Source: an uncultured Bacilli bacterium
GTDB taxonomy: Bacteria; Bacillota_I; Bacilli_A; RF39; UBA660
NCBI GenBank assembly: GCA_934122395.1
Contig: CAKOWQ010000002.1
Coordinates: 154,501-218,500 of the forward strand
Direction of reading: 5' to 3'
DNA length: 64,000 bases
Position 1 is the stretch's first letter. Each line of letters opens with the position of its first letter. Shown here piece after piece: positions 16,730 through 25,952 of the stretch. A model generated the notes under the pieces. The model saw nothing but the letters and a program-made list of their open reading frames with translations. It did no database searches and was not told the origin of the DNA. A program made the translations under genes and the position numbers.

Positions 16730-17435
16730 TGACCTTATTGGTTATAAAAATAAAAAAGTAGTTCAGAATACGGATTGGTTTAGTTTTTCGCTAGATTCGG
16801 TATTATTACCAAGATTTGTTACAATAAATAAAGGAACCAAAAATATATTGGATATAGGTACTGGTACTGCACCTATTCCTTTGATTTTATCAACTAGAAC
16901 AAAATCCAAAATATTTGGTATTGAAATTCAAAAAGACGTATATGAATTAGCTCTTGAAACAGTAAATATCAATAATTTAAAAGAGCAAATAACTTTAATT
17001 AATGATGATGTTAAAAATATAGCCCATTATTTCAAAAGTGGCTTTTTTGACGTTATAGTTTCTAATCCGCCTTATTTTAAAGTTGAGGAAAAAGGGTTAA
17101 AAAATAACGATATTCATAAAGCTATAGCAAGGCATGAAATATACTTGAATTCTGAAGATATTATTAAAATTGCTAGTATTTATTTAAATAATGGAGGCAT
17201 ATTTGCTATGGTACATCGAGCAGATAGATTAATTGAATTAATAGAGTTGTTTAGAAAGTACAAAATCGAGCCGAAACGTATCCAACTGATTTATCCTAAG
17301 GATAATACAAATGCAAATATTGTGTTGATCGAAGGAAGAAAAAATGGAAATCCAGGATTAAAAATTTTACCTTCAATAATTACACATAATAGTGATAATA
17401 GTTATACAGATGATATAAATAATTATTTTAGTTAG
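16716..17435 (+). CDS. TrmN6-like SAM methyltransferase (YabB)
   Basis: A 239-residue class I methyltransferase related to tRNA1(Val) A37 N6-methyltransferase TrmN6. The SAM-binding loop ILDIGTGTAPIPLIL is near residue 47, and the catalytic (N/D)PPY motif SNPPYFK near 117, typical of amino-group methylation of adenine or other planar bases. It overlaps ricT by 14 bases. In B. subtilis the equivalent YabB sits in the same place. The exact tRNA target is inferred from the family. Confidence 0.85.
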   Translation: MKVINDLIGYKNKKVVQNTDWFSFSLDSVLLPRFVTINKGTKNILDIGTGTAPIPLILSTRTKSKIFGIEIQKDVYELALETVNINNLKEQITLINDDVKNIAHYFKSGFFDVIVSNPPYFKVEEKGLKNNDIHKAIARHEIYLNSEDIIKIASIYLNNGGIFAMVHRADRLIELIELFRKYKIEPKRIQLIYPKDNTNANIVLIEGRKNGNPGLKILPSIITHNSDNSYTDDINNYFS

Positions 17436-17444
17436 GAGATTGTT

Positions 17445-18290
17445 ATGAGTCAAAAAAGTTACGATGGAAAAAATTCTTTATATTTAATTCCAACACCTAT
17501 TGGTAATTTAGATGATATGACTTTAAGAGCTATAAATACCTTAAAGAAAGTTGATGTTTTGTTTTGCGAAGATACAAGAATAACTGGAATGCTGTTAAGT
17601 AAACTTCAAATAAAGAAAAAATTGATTAGTTGTAATAATATAAATGAAGAGATAGTTAGAAGTAAAGTTATTGAATGTTTAAAAAATGGGCAAGAGGTTG
17701 GATTAGTAACTGATAGGGGAACACCAATAATTAGTGATCCAGGTTATAAGACTGTTCAAGTTGTTATTGCTAATGGTTATAATGTAATTGGTTTACCAGG
17801 TCCAACTGCCTTGGTTCCAGCGTTAATAACATCTGGGATTGAACCATCACCATTTTTATTTTATGGATTTTTAAATTCGAAGGCATCTAAAATGGAAAAA
17901 GAGTTAGAAACCTTAAAAGAACTCAAGTACACATTAATTTTTTATGAGTCGCCACATCGTATAATAAGTATGTTGGAAACTTTAAAAAATGTATTTGGCG
18001 ATAGACATATATCACTAAATCGCGAAATATCTAAGTTGTATGAAGAAATATATCGAGGTACTATTACTGAAGTATTAGATGAGTTAGGTACTGATATAAA
18101 GGGCGAATTTGTAATAATTGTTGAAGGAAATAAAAATGTAATTAATTATAATGATGTTGATGTTCGAAAGCATGTTATGTCTTACATAAATTTAGGTTAT
18201 AATGAAAAAGAAGCAATGAAATTAGTAGCAAGAGATAGAAAAGTATCAAAGTCGGATATTTACAAAGAATTTCATATGGGAGATGATTAA
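17445..18290 (+). CDS. rsmI: 16S rRNA C1402 ribose 2'-O-methyltransferase RsmI
   Basis: A tetrapyrrole-methylase-fold enzyme that methylates the ribose of C1402 in the decoding centre. Signature stretches are LYLIPTPIGNLDDMTLRA at residues 11-28, FCEDTR, VTDRGTPIISDPGY and LPGPTALVPALITSG. Length 281 is normal. AGGAG precedes the start. The stop codon abuts the pth start without a gap. Confidence 0.95.
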   Translation: MSQKSYDGKNSLYLIPTPIGNLDDMTLRAINTLKKVDVLFCEDTRITGMLLSKLQIKKKLISCNNINEEIVRSKVIECLKNGQEVGLVTDRGTPIISDPGYKTVQVVIANGYNVIGLPGPTALVPALITSGIEPSPFLFYGFLNSKASKMEKELETLKELKYTLIFYESPHRIISMLETLKNVFGDRHISLNREISKLYEEIYRGTITEVLDELGTDIKGEFVIIVEGNKNVINYNDVDVRKHVMSYINLGYNEKEAMKLVARDRKVSKSDIYKEFHMGDD

Positions 18291-18851
18291 ATGAAATTAA
18301 TTGTTGGCCTTGGTAATCCAGGCCGTGAATATGATAAGACAAGGCATAATGTAGGATTTTTTTATATTGATAATTATGCAAAACTTAAAAATTCTGATAT
18401 TAACAAAAGCAAATTTAATGGTTTATATACTGAAATTATTGTTAACGGGGAAAAAGTTATTCTTTTAAAACCACAAAGTTATATGAATTTATCTGGTGAA
18501 GTTGTAAAGAAATTTGTAGATTATTTTAATATTAACATTAATGATATATTAATAATCAGCGATGATTTAGATACTATGATAGGTAAATATCGCTTACGTT
18601 CAAGCGGTAGTTGTGGTGGCCATAATGGATTAAGAAATATTGAATTAATGTTAAATACTTCTAACTATTCTAGATTAAAGATAGGTATTTCACAGGATAG
18701 AAACATTGATACTAAAGATTATGTTTTGGGGAAAATGAATGACGATGATTTTTCTAAAATTACTGATAATATTGAAGTGATATGTAATATAATTGACGAT
18801 TTTTTAGGAATGGATATTGAACGTTTAATGTCAAAATATAATAGAAAATAA
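18291..18851 (+). CDS. pth: Peptidyl-tRNA hydrolase
   Basis: Recycles peptidyl-tRNAs released from ribosomes. It has the N-terminal LIVGLGNPGREYDKTRHNVGF, with the catalytic His and the conserved Asn residues, PQSYMNLSGE, the DDLD motif and the SSGGHNGL-type stretch GSCGGHNGLR. At 186 residues it is a full-length family member. It sits directly upstream of mfd, as in Bacillus. Confidence 0.95.
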   Translation: MKLIVGLGNPGREYDKTRHNVGFFYIDNYAKLKNSDINKSKFNGLYTEIIVNGEKVILLKPQSYMNLSGEVVKKFVDYFNININDILIISDDLDTMIGKYRLRSSGSCGGHNGLRNIELMLNTSNYSRLKIGISQDRNIDTKDYVLGKMNDDDFSKITDNIEVICNIIDDFLGMDIERLMSKYNRK

Positions 18852-18861
18852 TGGTGATATT

Positions 18862-21800
18862 ATGAACTTTTTAGCTGAGTTTGATGAATTTAAAACAAAA
18901 GAAAACGTGAGTCTTTTAGGGATGACTGACGAATTTTTTTGTTTGTATATTTCTAGATTAGCTGAGTTTAATAACCAAGATATTATAATTGTAACATCTA
19001 CATTATTTGAAGCTAATAAGTTAGTAAATTCATTAAATTTATATAATGATAATGTATTATTATTTCCTATGGATGATTTTTTAGCTAGTGCTTCCATAGC
19101 TGTTAGCCCTGATTTAAAAATAACTAGATTAGAGACTTTGAATAATACTGCAAAAAAAGGAAGAAAGATAATTGTTACTCATTTAAATGGATATTTAAGG
19201 TTTTTACCTTCCCCTAAACAATATATGAATAGTATTCTTAACATTAAAGTTGGAGATGAATTTAATAGAGAAAAATTTATTGAAAATTTAAATAAAAGTG
19301 GATACATCCGTGAGACCATGGTTACTAAAACAGGAGAAATGGCAATACGTGGTTTTGTTATCGATATATTTCCTCTTGGTTCATTATCCGCTGTTAGATT
19401 CGAATTTTTTGGAGATGAAATTGAATCTATTCGTTATTTTGATGTATCAACTCAAAAATCTGTTGAAACAATAAATGAAATATATATATATCCTAATACA
19501 GAATTTTTGAATACTAGTGATGATGAGATAAGCAGAAAATTTAATATTATTGACAATCCATGCAATATATCAGATTATTTAAATAATCCTATTACAGTAA
19601 TAAAAGATTATACTCAAATTGAAGCCTCATATTTGAAACTACAAGAAGATATTTTAGAATACCTAGATAGAAATAACATTGATAAAGAACGTAAATTGAT
19701 GTTTGAACTCGATAAATTTCCAAACAATGTTATTTTATATAATACTTTTGATTCTAAGGTTCTACGCTACAAGAATAATAAGCAAATGAAATTTGATGTA
19801 GGTACTATTGAATCTTTTCATGAAAACGTAGAAGCAATTAAAGAATATATTAATATGAATTTAAATACTGGTAAAACAGTAATAATATGTCTTAAGGATT
19901 ATCAAATAAAAAGCTTTATTAAGTTTATAGATATGGATTATGTTTTAGACACCTTTGATAATATACATTTAGGAAAATTGAATATAATTAATTTAGCTTT
20001 AACAAGTGGATTTAGTTATAAAAATTATATAGTATTGACAGAAAAAGAATTGTTTAATACTTCTACAAATAAAAATAAATATAAAACTACATTTAAATAT
20101 TCATCTAAAATAAGGAATTTAGGAAATTTAAAAGTAGGTGATTATGTTGTTCACAATATACATGGAATAGGAATATATAACGGTATTAAAACACTTTCTA
20201 AAAATGGGTTAAAGAAAGATTACCTGGAATTATTATATGAAGGAAAAGATAAACTCTATATACCGGTAGAGAAAATCGAATTAATTAGTAAGTATACTGG
20301 CAAAGAAGGAATGGTTCCTAAAATTCATAAATTAGGTGGTTCTGAATGGGCAAAAACTAAATTGCGAGTACGAAATAAAGTTAAGGAAATAGCAGCTGAT
20401 TTAATCAAACTTTATGCATCTAGAGAAATGCAAGAAGGTTATGCGTTTGCGCCTGATAATGAATTGCAAGAATTGTTTGAAAACGAATTTCAGCATGAAT
20501 TAACGACTGATCAAAGAATCGCAATTAATCAAATAAAAAATGATATGGAATCATCTCATCCAATGGATCGTTTATTGTGTGGTGATGTGGGTTATGGTAA
20601 GACTGAAGTCGCTTTTAGAGCTATGTTTAAGGCGGTATTAAATTCTAAACAGGTACTATATTTATGTCCAACAACTATTCTTTCTAACCAACAATATAAT
20701 AATGCTGTTCAAAGATTTAAAAATTATCCAGTTAATATTGCTGTATTAAATCGTTTCACTACACCTAAAAGGACAAAAGAAATTTTAAAAGATTTAGTAG
20801 ATGGTAAAATTGATATTTTATTTGGTACGCATAGAATATTAAGTAATGATGTTAAACCATCCAATTTAGGACTTTTAGTAATAGATGAAGAACAACGTTT
20901 TGGTGTTACTCACAAAGAAAAGATTAAACAGTATAAGAACAATATTGATGTACTTACATTAACCGCTACACCTATACCAAGAACTTTACAGATGTCAATG
21001 ATGGGAATAAGAAGTTTATCTTTGATAGAAACTCCACCTGTTAATAGGTATCCTGTTGAAACATACGTTATCGAAGAAAATGATTTGTTAATAAAAGATG
21101 CTATTTATAAAGAACTATCTCGAAATGGTCAAGTATATTTATTATATAATAGTGTTGAACATATAGAAGCAAAGGCTAATGAAATTTCTAGACTTGTACC
21201 AGATGCTAGAGTGGTTTTTGCTCATGGTCGAATGAATAAAGATGAACTTGAAGATATTATGTTGAAATTTATCAATCATGATTATGATGTTTTGATATGC
21301 ACTACTATAATAGAAACAGGAATAGATATACCTAATGCTAATACTTTAATTATTATAGATGCTGATAGATTTGGGCTTAGTCAGTTATATCAAATTAGAG
21401 GACGTGTCGGACGTAGCGATAAAATTGCTTATGCCTATCTTATGTATAACAAAAGTAAGGTTTTAACTGAAACAGCAATAAAAAGATTAAAAGTAATTAA
21501 AGAGTTTACTGAATTAGGAAGTGGTTTTTCTATTGCAACTAGAGATTTGTCAATTCGTGGAGCAGGTGATATTCTTGGAAGCGAACAAGCAGGATTTATT
21601 GATAATGTTGGAATAGATTTATATTTAAAAATTTTAAATGATGAAGTTAAGAGATTAAAAGGTGAAGAAGTTGAGGTAGAACAACCTGTTGATAATAAAC
21701 CATTAATAGAAGTTGAAACGCATATCGAAGATACCTATGTAGAAGAAAACGAATTAAAAATTGAAATACATAAAAAGATTAATGAGATCGATTCATATAC

Positions 21801-22143
21801 TAAGTTATTAGAAATTAAAGCTGAATTAGAAGACCGCTTTGGTAAATTAAATGAAAACTTAATTATTTACATGTATGAAGAATGGTTTGAATCCTTAGCA
21901 AAACAAAAACACGTTGAATCAGTACGTGAAACTAAGAACTTTATTGAGTTAATTTTTGATGAAGAACATTCTAGTAAAGTAAATGGTGAAAAACTATTTG
22001 AAGATGCATACAAGATTTCTAATATGTTTAGATTTATGTTCAAAAACGATCATTTAATTATAGTACTTGATATATTAAAATTAGAGAAACATTATATATA
22101 TTATTTGGTACAATTGCTTGACAAGGTATCTTTCGATAAATAG
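18862..22143 (+). CDS. mfd: Transcription-repair coupling factor Mfd
   Basis: A large (1093-residue) translocase that displaces stalled RNA polymerase and recruits the UvrA repair machinery. It shows the UvrB-like N-terminal region (TRLETLNNTAKKGR; VIDIFPLGS near 165), a CarD-like RNA-polymerase-interaction domain (GDYVVHNIHGIGIYNGI near 428), Walker A GDVGYGKTE near 575, DEEQ box VIDEEQRFGV, TATPIPRTL and the RecG-like TRG motif GRVGRSD. The C-terminal D7 domain is present. GGTGAT lies before the ATG. Confidence 0.97.
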   Translation: MNFLAEFDEFKTKENVSLLGMTDEFFCLYISRLAEFNNQDIIIVTSTLFEANKLVNSLNLYNDNVLLFPMDDFLASASIAVSPDLKITRLETLNNTAKKGRKIIVTHLNGYLRFLPSPKQYMNSILNIKVGDEFNREKFIENLNKSGYIRETMVTKTGEMAIRGFVIDIFPLGSLSAVRFEFFGDEIESIRYFDVSTQKSVETINEIYIYPNTEFLNTSDDEISRKFNIIDNPCNISDYLNNPITVIKDYTQIEASYLKLQEDILEYLDRNNIDKERKLMFELDKFPNNVILYNTFDSKVLRYKNNKQMKFDVGTIESFHENVEAIKEYINMNLNTGKTVIICLKDYQIKSFIKFIDMDYVLDTFDNIHLGKLNIINLALTSGFSYKNYIVLTEKELFNTSTNKNKYKTTFKYSSKIRNLGNLKVGDYVVHNIHGIGIYNGIKTLSKNGLKKDYLELLYEGKDKLYIPVEKIELISKYTGKEGMVPKIHKLGGSEWAKTKLRVRNKVKEIAADLIKLYASREMQEGYAFAPDNELQELFENEFQHELTTDQRIAINQIKNDMESSHPMDRLLCGDVGYGKTEVAFRAMFKAVLNSKQVLYLCPTTILSNQQYNNAVQRFKNYPVNIAVLNRFTTPKRTKEILKDLVDGKIDILFGTHRILSNDVKPSNLGLLVIDEEQRFGVTHKEKIKQYKNNIDVLTLTATPIPRTLQMSMMGIRSLSLIETPPVNRYPVETYVIEENDLLIKDAIYKELSRNGQVYLLYNSVEHIEAKANEISRLVPDARVVFAHGRMNKDELEDIMLKFINHDYDVLICTTIIETGIDIPNANTLIIIDADRFGLSQLYQIRGRVGRSDKIAYAYLMYNKSKVLTETAIKRLKVIKEFTELGSGFSIATRDLSIRGAGDILGSEQAGFIDNVGIDLYLKILNDEVKRLKGEEVEVEQPVDNKPLIEVETHIEDTYVEENELKIEIHKKINEIDSYTKLLEIKAELEDRFGKLNENLIIYMYEEWFESLAKQKHVESVRETKNFIELIFDEEHSSKVNGEKLFEDAYKISNMFRFMFKNDHLIIVLDILKLEKHYIYYLVQLLDKVSFDK

Positions 22144-22151
22144 TACTAATA

Positions 22152-22180
22152 TTGACTATTAAACATATATTTGATATTAT
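22152..22180 (+). promoter_or_regulatory. Sigma-A promoter upstream of 224-residue ORF
   Basis: TTGACT (22152-22157), 17-nt spacer, TATTAT (22175-22180), about 30 nt before the gene at 22212. Confidence 0.65.
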
Positions 22181-22211
22181 AAAGATGTATATATAAGAAA
22201 AAGGTGTATTT

Positions 22212-22886
22212 ATGGGTATTGATGAAAATATAAATGCAATGTTTAATGAGAAGAACCAAGCATTATTTTGTAATAAGCTAGGTATGGATATAGATAATAA
22301 TGCAGATACGTTTAAATTAGCTACAAAGAATATTGTTATGATCGAAATAGCTAAATTGTTGTCTAGTTTAAAAAGAATATATGGTGATTATTCAGTGGAA
22401 CTTGATGATGAAAAGGTAAAGGATCTTTTATCCGGCACAAAAAACGTTTTATTAGAGGATATTTATATAATTATAGATGATAAGGCTAAATCTAATAAAG
22501 CTTATATTGATGAACATAATACTGACAGTATTGATTCTAAATATGTAAAAAAGTTTCATAAGCATATAGATGATTCCGAAACTTCCTTTGAAGATGCATT
22601 GTCTTTGTCTGTTAAAGAACATGCAGAAGTAGACTTGTGTAGTTCTTTGTTAGCTTTATATCCTTGTGTTGATGAGGATATGCATGGTCAAATATTAGAA
22701 TTAGTTAATATTAAGTTTGGTGAAACTTTAATTAATAGGATTGCTAGTGAAGGCGTTCATAGAAATTTAACACTAAAAAATATGACTGACGAAACCTATA
22801 GAAAATATTTAGAATTAAATAAAAATATGGTACCAGCATCTAATAAAGCAAAAGTTAAGACTAAAAAAGAAGACTCAAATAATTGA
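22212..22886 (+). CDS. Hypothetical protein, soluble, mostly helical
   Basis: I do not recognise this 224-residue protein. It is charged and Lys/Asp-rich, has no signal peptide or membrane segment, and ends in a basic tail (SNKAKVKTKKEDSNN). Possible landmarks are LLALYPCVDEDMHGQILELV at mid-to-late positions and a few isolated Cys without CxxC pairing. It lies between mfd and spoVT with its own promoter and terminator, so it is an independent single-gene unit. Codon use resembles its neighbours. In B. subtilis nothing comparable occupies this position. Confidence 0.75.
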   Translation: MGIDENINAMFNEKNQALFCNKLGMDIDNNADTFKLATKNIVMIEIAKLLSSLKRIYGDYSVELDDEKVKDLLSGTKNVLLEDIYIIIDDKAKSNKAYIDEHNTDSIDSKYVKKFHKHIDDSETSFEDALSLSVKEHAEVDLCSSLLALYPCVDEDMHGQILELVNIKFGETLINRIASEGVHRNLTLKNMTDETYRKYLELNKNMVPASNKAKVKTKKEDSNN

Positions 22887-22897
22887 GTTTTTTTTAT
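22873..22897 (+). terminator. Intrinsic terminator overlapping stop of 224-residue ORF
   Basis: ACTCAA-ataa-TTGAGT followed by nine T; the stop codon lies within the hairpin. Confidence 0.85.
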
Positions 22898-22978
22898 TAA
22901 TTAAAAAAATGGAAAAATTTACCAAAGAAAAACCTCTGACAAAAAGATTATAATTTAAATGTAAGCGAAAATCTTTAT

Positions 22979-23010
22979 TTGGATAGTATAATTTTTTGTC
23001 CATAACAAAT
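22979..23010 (+). promoter_or_regulatory. Possible sigma-G-type promoter for spoVT
   Basis: GGATA near 22980, then about 15-16 nt, then CATAACA, resembling the forespore sigma-G pattern (GnATA / CATnnTA) with one mismatch and a slightly short spacer. Plausible because spoVT is a forespore gene elsewhere, but the match is weak. Confidence 0.3.
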
Positions 23011-23038
23011 ACTAATGTGTGAAAGAGAGGAATTTTCT

Positions 23039-23569
23039 ATGGAAACAACTGGTGTAGTAAGAAGAATTGATGATTTAGGTAGAGTTGTAATACCTAAAGA
23101 GATAAGAAGAACTCTTGGGATAAAAGATGGTACATCACTAGAGATATTTGTGGAAAATGATATGGTAGCTTTAAAAAAGCATTCTTCTATGAACAATCTT
23201 GTGCATTTGGCCGAAGTGTATTCTGAAGCAATATATAATGCTTTAAAGAAAAATATAATAATAGTTGATAGGGACAATGTAGTTGCATGTTCCGGTAAAA
23301 CTAAAAAAGATTATTTATCTAAACAAATCAGTCAATATTTGGAGGAGTGTATAAATAAAAGATCCAATATTATACAAAGAGAGATAAAAGAATTAAGTAT
23401 TATAAGTAATAAAGTTGAAAAGTGTAGTTATGTGATAAATACTATAATTTGTAATGGTGACTCAATAGGGGCAGTTATAATATTTGACGAGGAAAGCAAT
23501 ATTGGTGATGTTGAAATTAAAATGGCTGAAATAGCAGCACAATTTTTAGGAAAACATATTGAAGAATAA
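23039..23569 (+). CDS. spoVT: Stage V sporulation transcription factor SpoVT
   Basis: An AbrB-family regulator that tunes sigma-G gene expression in the forespore. The N-terminal swapped-hairpin DNA-binding domain reads TTGVVRRIDDLGRVVIPKEIRRTLGI, followed by a GAF-like C-terminal domain from about residue 55. Length 176 is normal, and longer than AbrB itself, which lacks the GAF part. The start METTGVV is set by GAGAGGAA about 7 nt upstream. It follows mfd, as in B. subtilis. Confidence 0.93.
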   Translation: METTGVVRRIDDLGRVVIPKEIRRTLGIKDGTSLEIFVENDMVALKKHSSMNNLVHLAEVYSEAIYNALKKNIIIVDRDNVVACSGKTKKDYLSKQISQYLEECINKRSNIIQREIKELSIISNKVEKCSYVINTIICNGDSIGAVIIFDEESNIGDVEIKMAEIAAQFLGKHIEE

Positions 23570-23587
23570 AATTAATAGTGTTATAAT
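23559..23587 (+). promoter_or_regulatory. Sigma-A promoter of the T-box operon
   Basis: TTGAAG (23559-23564, inside the 3' end of spoVT), 17-nt spacer, TATAAT (23582-23587), just upstream of the T-box leader. Confidence 0.7.
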
Positions 23588-23593
23588 GTTATG

Positions 23594-23822
23594 CATAAAT
23601 TGTTAATGGCAGTGATGGAAAGAGATGTAATTAATTAGTGTAGAGAGCTCTTGGTGGGTGAAAAAGAGTGTAATTGTTACTGAGAATGGTTCTTGAGCTT
23701 TATTAATCGATATGTAGGTTAATACGTTTACAGCGTTAATGTATCAAGTGCATAGCATAGCTATGAATTAAGGTGGTAACACGGTGATTTCGTCCTTAGG
23801 AATGGAATAATCGTGTTTTTTT
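23594..23822 (+). promoter_or_regulatory. T-box riboswitch, methionine specifier
   Basis: The leader has the T-box order of elements: a purine-rich AG-box region (AGTGATGGAAAGAGA, then GAGAGCTCTTGG), a specifier-loop segment TGAGAATGGTTC with ATG at 23686-23688, the T-box core AAGGTGGTAACACGG at 23770-23784, and a terminator ending CGTGTTTTTTT. The variable base in the T-box bulge (TGGT) would pair with discriminator A, as tRNA-Met has. Uncharged tRNA-Met should therefore favour the antiterminator and expression of dut and metG. Confidence 0.88.
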
Positions 23823-23837
23823 GTTAGGAGGGTGATT

Positions 23838-24323
23838 ATGGCAAGATTCTTTGAAAAAATAAGCTTTGACCAATTTTGTATTGATTGTAGTGATGATTTG
23901 AATTTATATAAAAAATATGAGCTTCCTAAAAGAAGTACAAAATATAGTGCTGGTTATGATTTTTATTCTTTGAGTAATATCATATTGAAACCAGGTGAAT
24001 CTAAAAAAATCCCAACCGGAGTTAAGGTAAGTATGAACAATGACGAAGTATTATTTCTTTTGGTAAGAAGTAGTATGGGATTTAAGTATAATATTCGGAT
24101 GTGCAATCAAGTTGGTGTTATAGATAAAGATTATTATGGAAATAGCAATAATGAAGGACACATTTGGATTAAGATTCAAAATGAAGGAAAAGAAGATTTT
24201 GAAATTAAAATAGGCGATGCAATTTGCCAAGGGATTTTTACTAAATTTTTAGTAACAGATAACGAAGATGAAATAACAACCGAGAGAACTGATGGAATAG
24301 GTTCCACTAATAAACAGAAATAA
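23838..24323 (+). CDS. dut: dUTPase-family pyrophosphatase
   Basis: Hydrolyses dUTP to dUMP, keeping uracil out of DNA. The trimeric dUTPase motifs are seen in order: AGYDFYS near residue 43, RSSMGFK near 79, NQVGVIDKDYYGN near 95, GDAICQGIF near 132 and RTDGIGSTNK at the C-terminus. In the last motif Ile replaces the Phe that normally stacks on the base, and the second Gly pairing differs, so activity or specificity may be altered. It is the first gene after the methionine T-box and is followed by metG after 11 nt. Confidence 0.85.
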   Translation: MARFFEKISFDQFCIDCSDDLNLYKKYELPKRSTKYSAGYDFYSLSNIILKPGESKKIPTGVKVSMNNDEVLFLLVRSSMGFKYNIRMCNQVGVIDKDYYGNSNNEGHIWIKIQNEGKEDFEIKIGDAICQGIFTKFLVTDNEDEITTERTDGIGSTNKQK

Positions 24324-24334
24324 GGAGTGATAAT

Positions 24335-25885
24335 ATGAATAAATATTATATTTCAACTGCAATAGCATATACTTCAGGAAAACCACATATAGGTAACACT
24401 TATGAAATAGTTTTGGCTGATGCTATTGCTAGATATAAAAGACAAAAAGGATTTGATGTTTATTTTCAAACTGGTACAGATGAACACGGTGAAAAAATAG
24501 AAATTAAAGCAAAAGAAAAAGGAATAACGCCACAAGAGTTTGTTGATGAAGTTGCAGAAGAAATAAAAAATATTTGGGATGTTATGAATACAAGTTATGA
24601 TCGATTTGTAAGAACTACTGATCCTAAGCATGAAAAAGAAGTTCAAAAAATCTTTAATAAAATGTATGAAAAAGGCGATATTTATTTAGGTAAGTATGAA
24701 GGACTTTATTGTACACCATGTGAATCTTTTTTTACTGAGAGTCAATTAGTAGATGGAAAATGTCCAGATTGTGGAAGAGAAGTAAAGAAAGCAAGTGAAG
24801 AGGCTTATTTCTTTAAACTATCTAAATATCAAGATAAATTAGTTGAATATTACAATAGTCATCCTGATTTTATTAAGCCTGATTCAAGAAAAAATGAAAT
24901 GATTAATAATTTTATCAAACCAGGATTACAAGACTTATGTATTTCTAGAACATCTTTTACTTGGGGAATTCCAGTAGATTTTAATCCTAAACATGTAGTA
25001 TATGTTTGGTTAGATGCACTTACAAACTATATTACTAATATTGGATATGATGTAGATAATCCTACTGATGAATTCAAAAAATATTGGCCAGCTGATTTAC
25101 ATTTAATTGGAAAGGATATAATCAGATTTCATACAATATATTGGCCTTGTTTCTTAATGTCCTTAGATTTACCGCTTCCAAAACAAATTTTTGGACATCC
25201 TTGGTTATTATGTGGTAATGATAAAATGAGTAAATCTAAAGGTAACATTATTTATGCTGATGATTTAGTTAAATACTTTGGTGTTGACGCTGTAAGATAT
25301 TATGTTTTACATGAAATTCCATATGCAAATGATGGAACTCTTACTTATGAATTATTAATAGATAGAATTAATAGCGATTTAGCTAATATATTAGGTAACT
25401 TAGTTAATAGAACTATTTCAATGGCTAATAAATACTTTGATGGAAAAGTTAAAAACACTAAATGTACTGGTTTAGTTGATGAGGGACTAATCCAAAGTAT
25501 TAATAACTTATCTGATAATGTTGATAAGAAAATGGCTAATTTAGAAATTGGTGCAGCACTTGATGAAATATTTGATGTATTAAGGAAAAGTAATAAGTAT
25601 ATAGATGATACAACTCCTTGGACCCTTGCAAAAGATGAGAGTAACAAATCTAGATTAGAGACAGTTATTTATAATTTACTAGAGTCTATAAGATGTTGTG
25701 CGGTATTTTTAAAACCATATCTTCCAGATACTAGTGATGAAATATTTAGACAATTAAATATAAATGATAAATCTGAAAGTTATAATGAGAAAAATAATTA
25801 CTCAACAATAACACCAAGTCCTTTATTTCAACGTATCGATAAAGATATTAAATTAAAAGAAATAGAGGATACTAAAAATATATAG
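24335..25885 (+). CDS. metG: Methionyl-tRNA synthetase
   Basis: Charges tRNA-Met. The class I HIGH-type motif is GKPHIGN near residue 17. A zinc knob carries CTPCE and CPDCG near 126 and 145. The KMSKS motif is in GNDKMSKSKGN near 298. At 516 residues it lacks the C-terminal EMAP-like tRNA-binding domain found in longer bacterial forms. Regulation by the upstream T-box is expected. tatD follows beyond a terminator. Confidence 0.96.
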   Translation: MNKYYISTAIAYTSGKPHIGNTYEIVLADAIARYKRQKGFDVYFQTGTDEHGEKIEIKAKEKGITPQEFVDEVAEEIKNIWDVMNTSYDRFVRTTDPKHEKEVQKIFNKMYEKGDIYLGKYEGLYCTPCESFFTESQLVDGKCPDCGREVKKASEEAYFFKLSKYQDKLVEYYNSHPDFIKPDSRKNEMINNFIKPGLQDLCISRTSFTWGIPVDFNPKHVVYVWLDALTNYITNIGYDVDNPTDEFKKYWPADLHLIGKDIIRFHTIYWPCFLMSLDLPLPKQIFGHPWLLCGNDKMSKSKGNIIYADDLVKYFGVDAVRYYVLHEIPYANDGTLTYELLIDRINSDLANILGNLVNRTISMANKYFDGKVKNTKCTGLVDEGLIQSINNLSDNVDKKMANLEIGAALDEIFDVLRKSNKYIDDTTPWTLAKDESNKSRLETVIYNLLESIRCCAVFLKPYLPDTSDEIFRQLNINDKSESYNEKNNYSTITPSPLFQRIDKDIKLKEIEDTKNI

Positions 25886-25890
25886 TTATT

Positions 25891-25921
25891 AAAAATATTG
25901 ATTTCTTGTCAATATTTTTTT
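25891..25921 (+). terminator. Intrinsic terminator after metG
   Basis: AAAAATATTGA-tttcttg-TCAATATTTTTT, strong symmetrical hairpin with T-run. Confidence 0.85.
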
Positions 25922-25952
25922 CTTTGTTATATAATTGTTGGTAGGAGGTATT

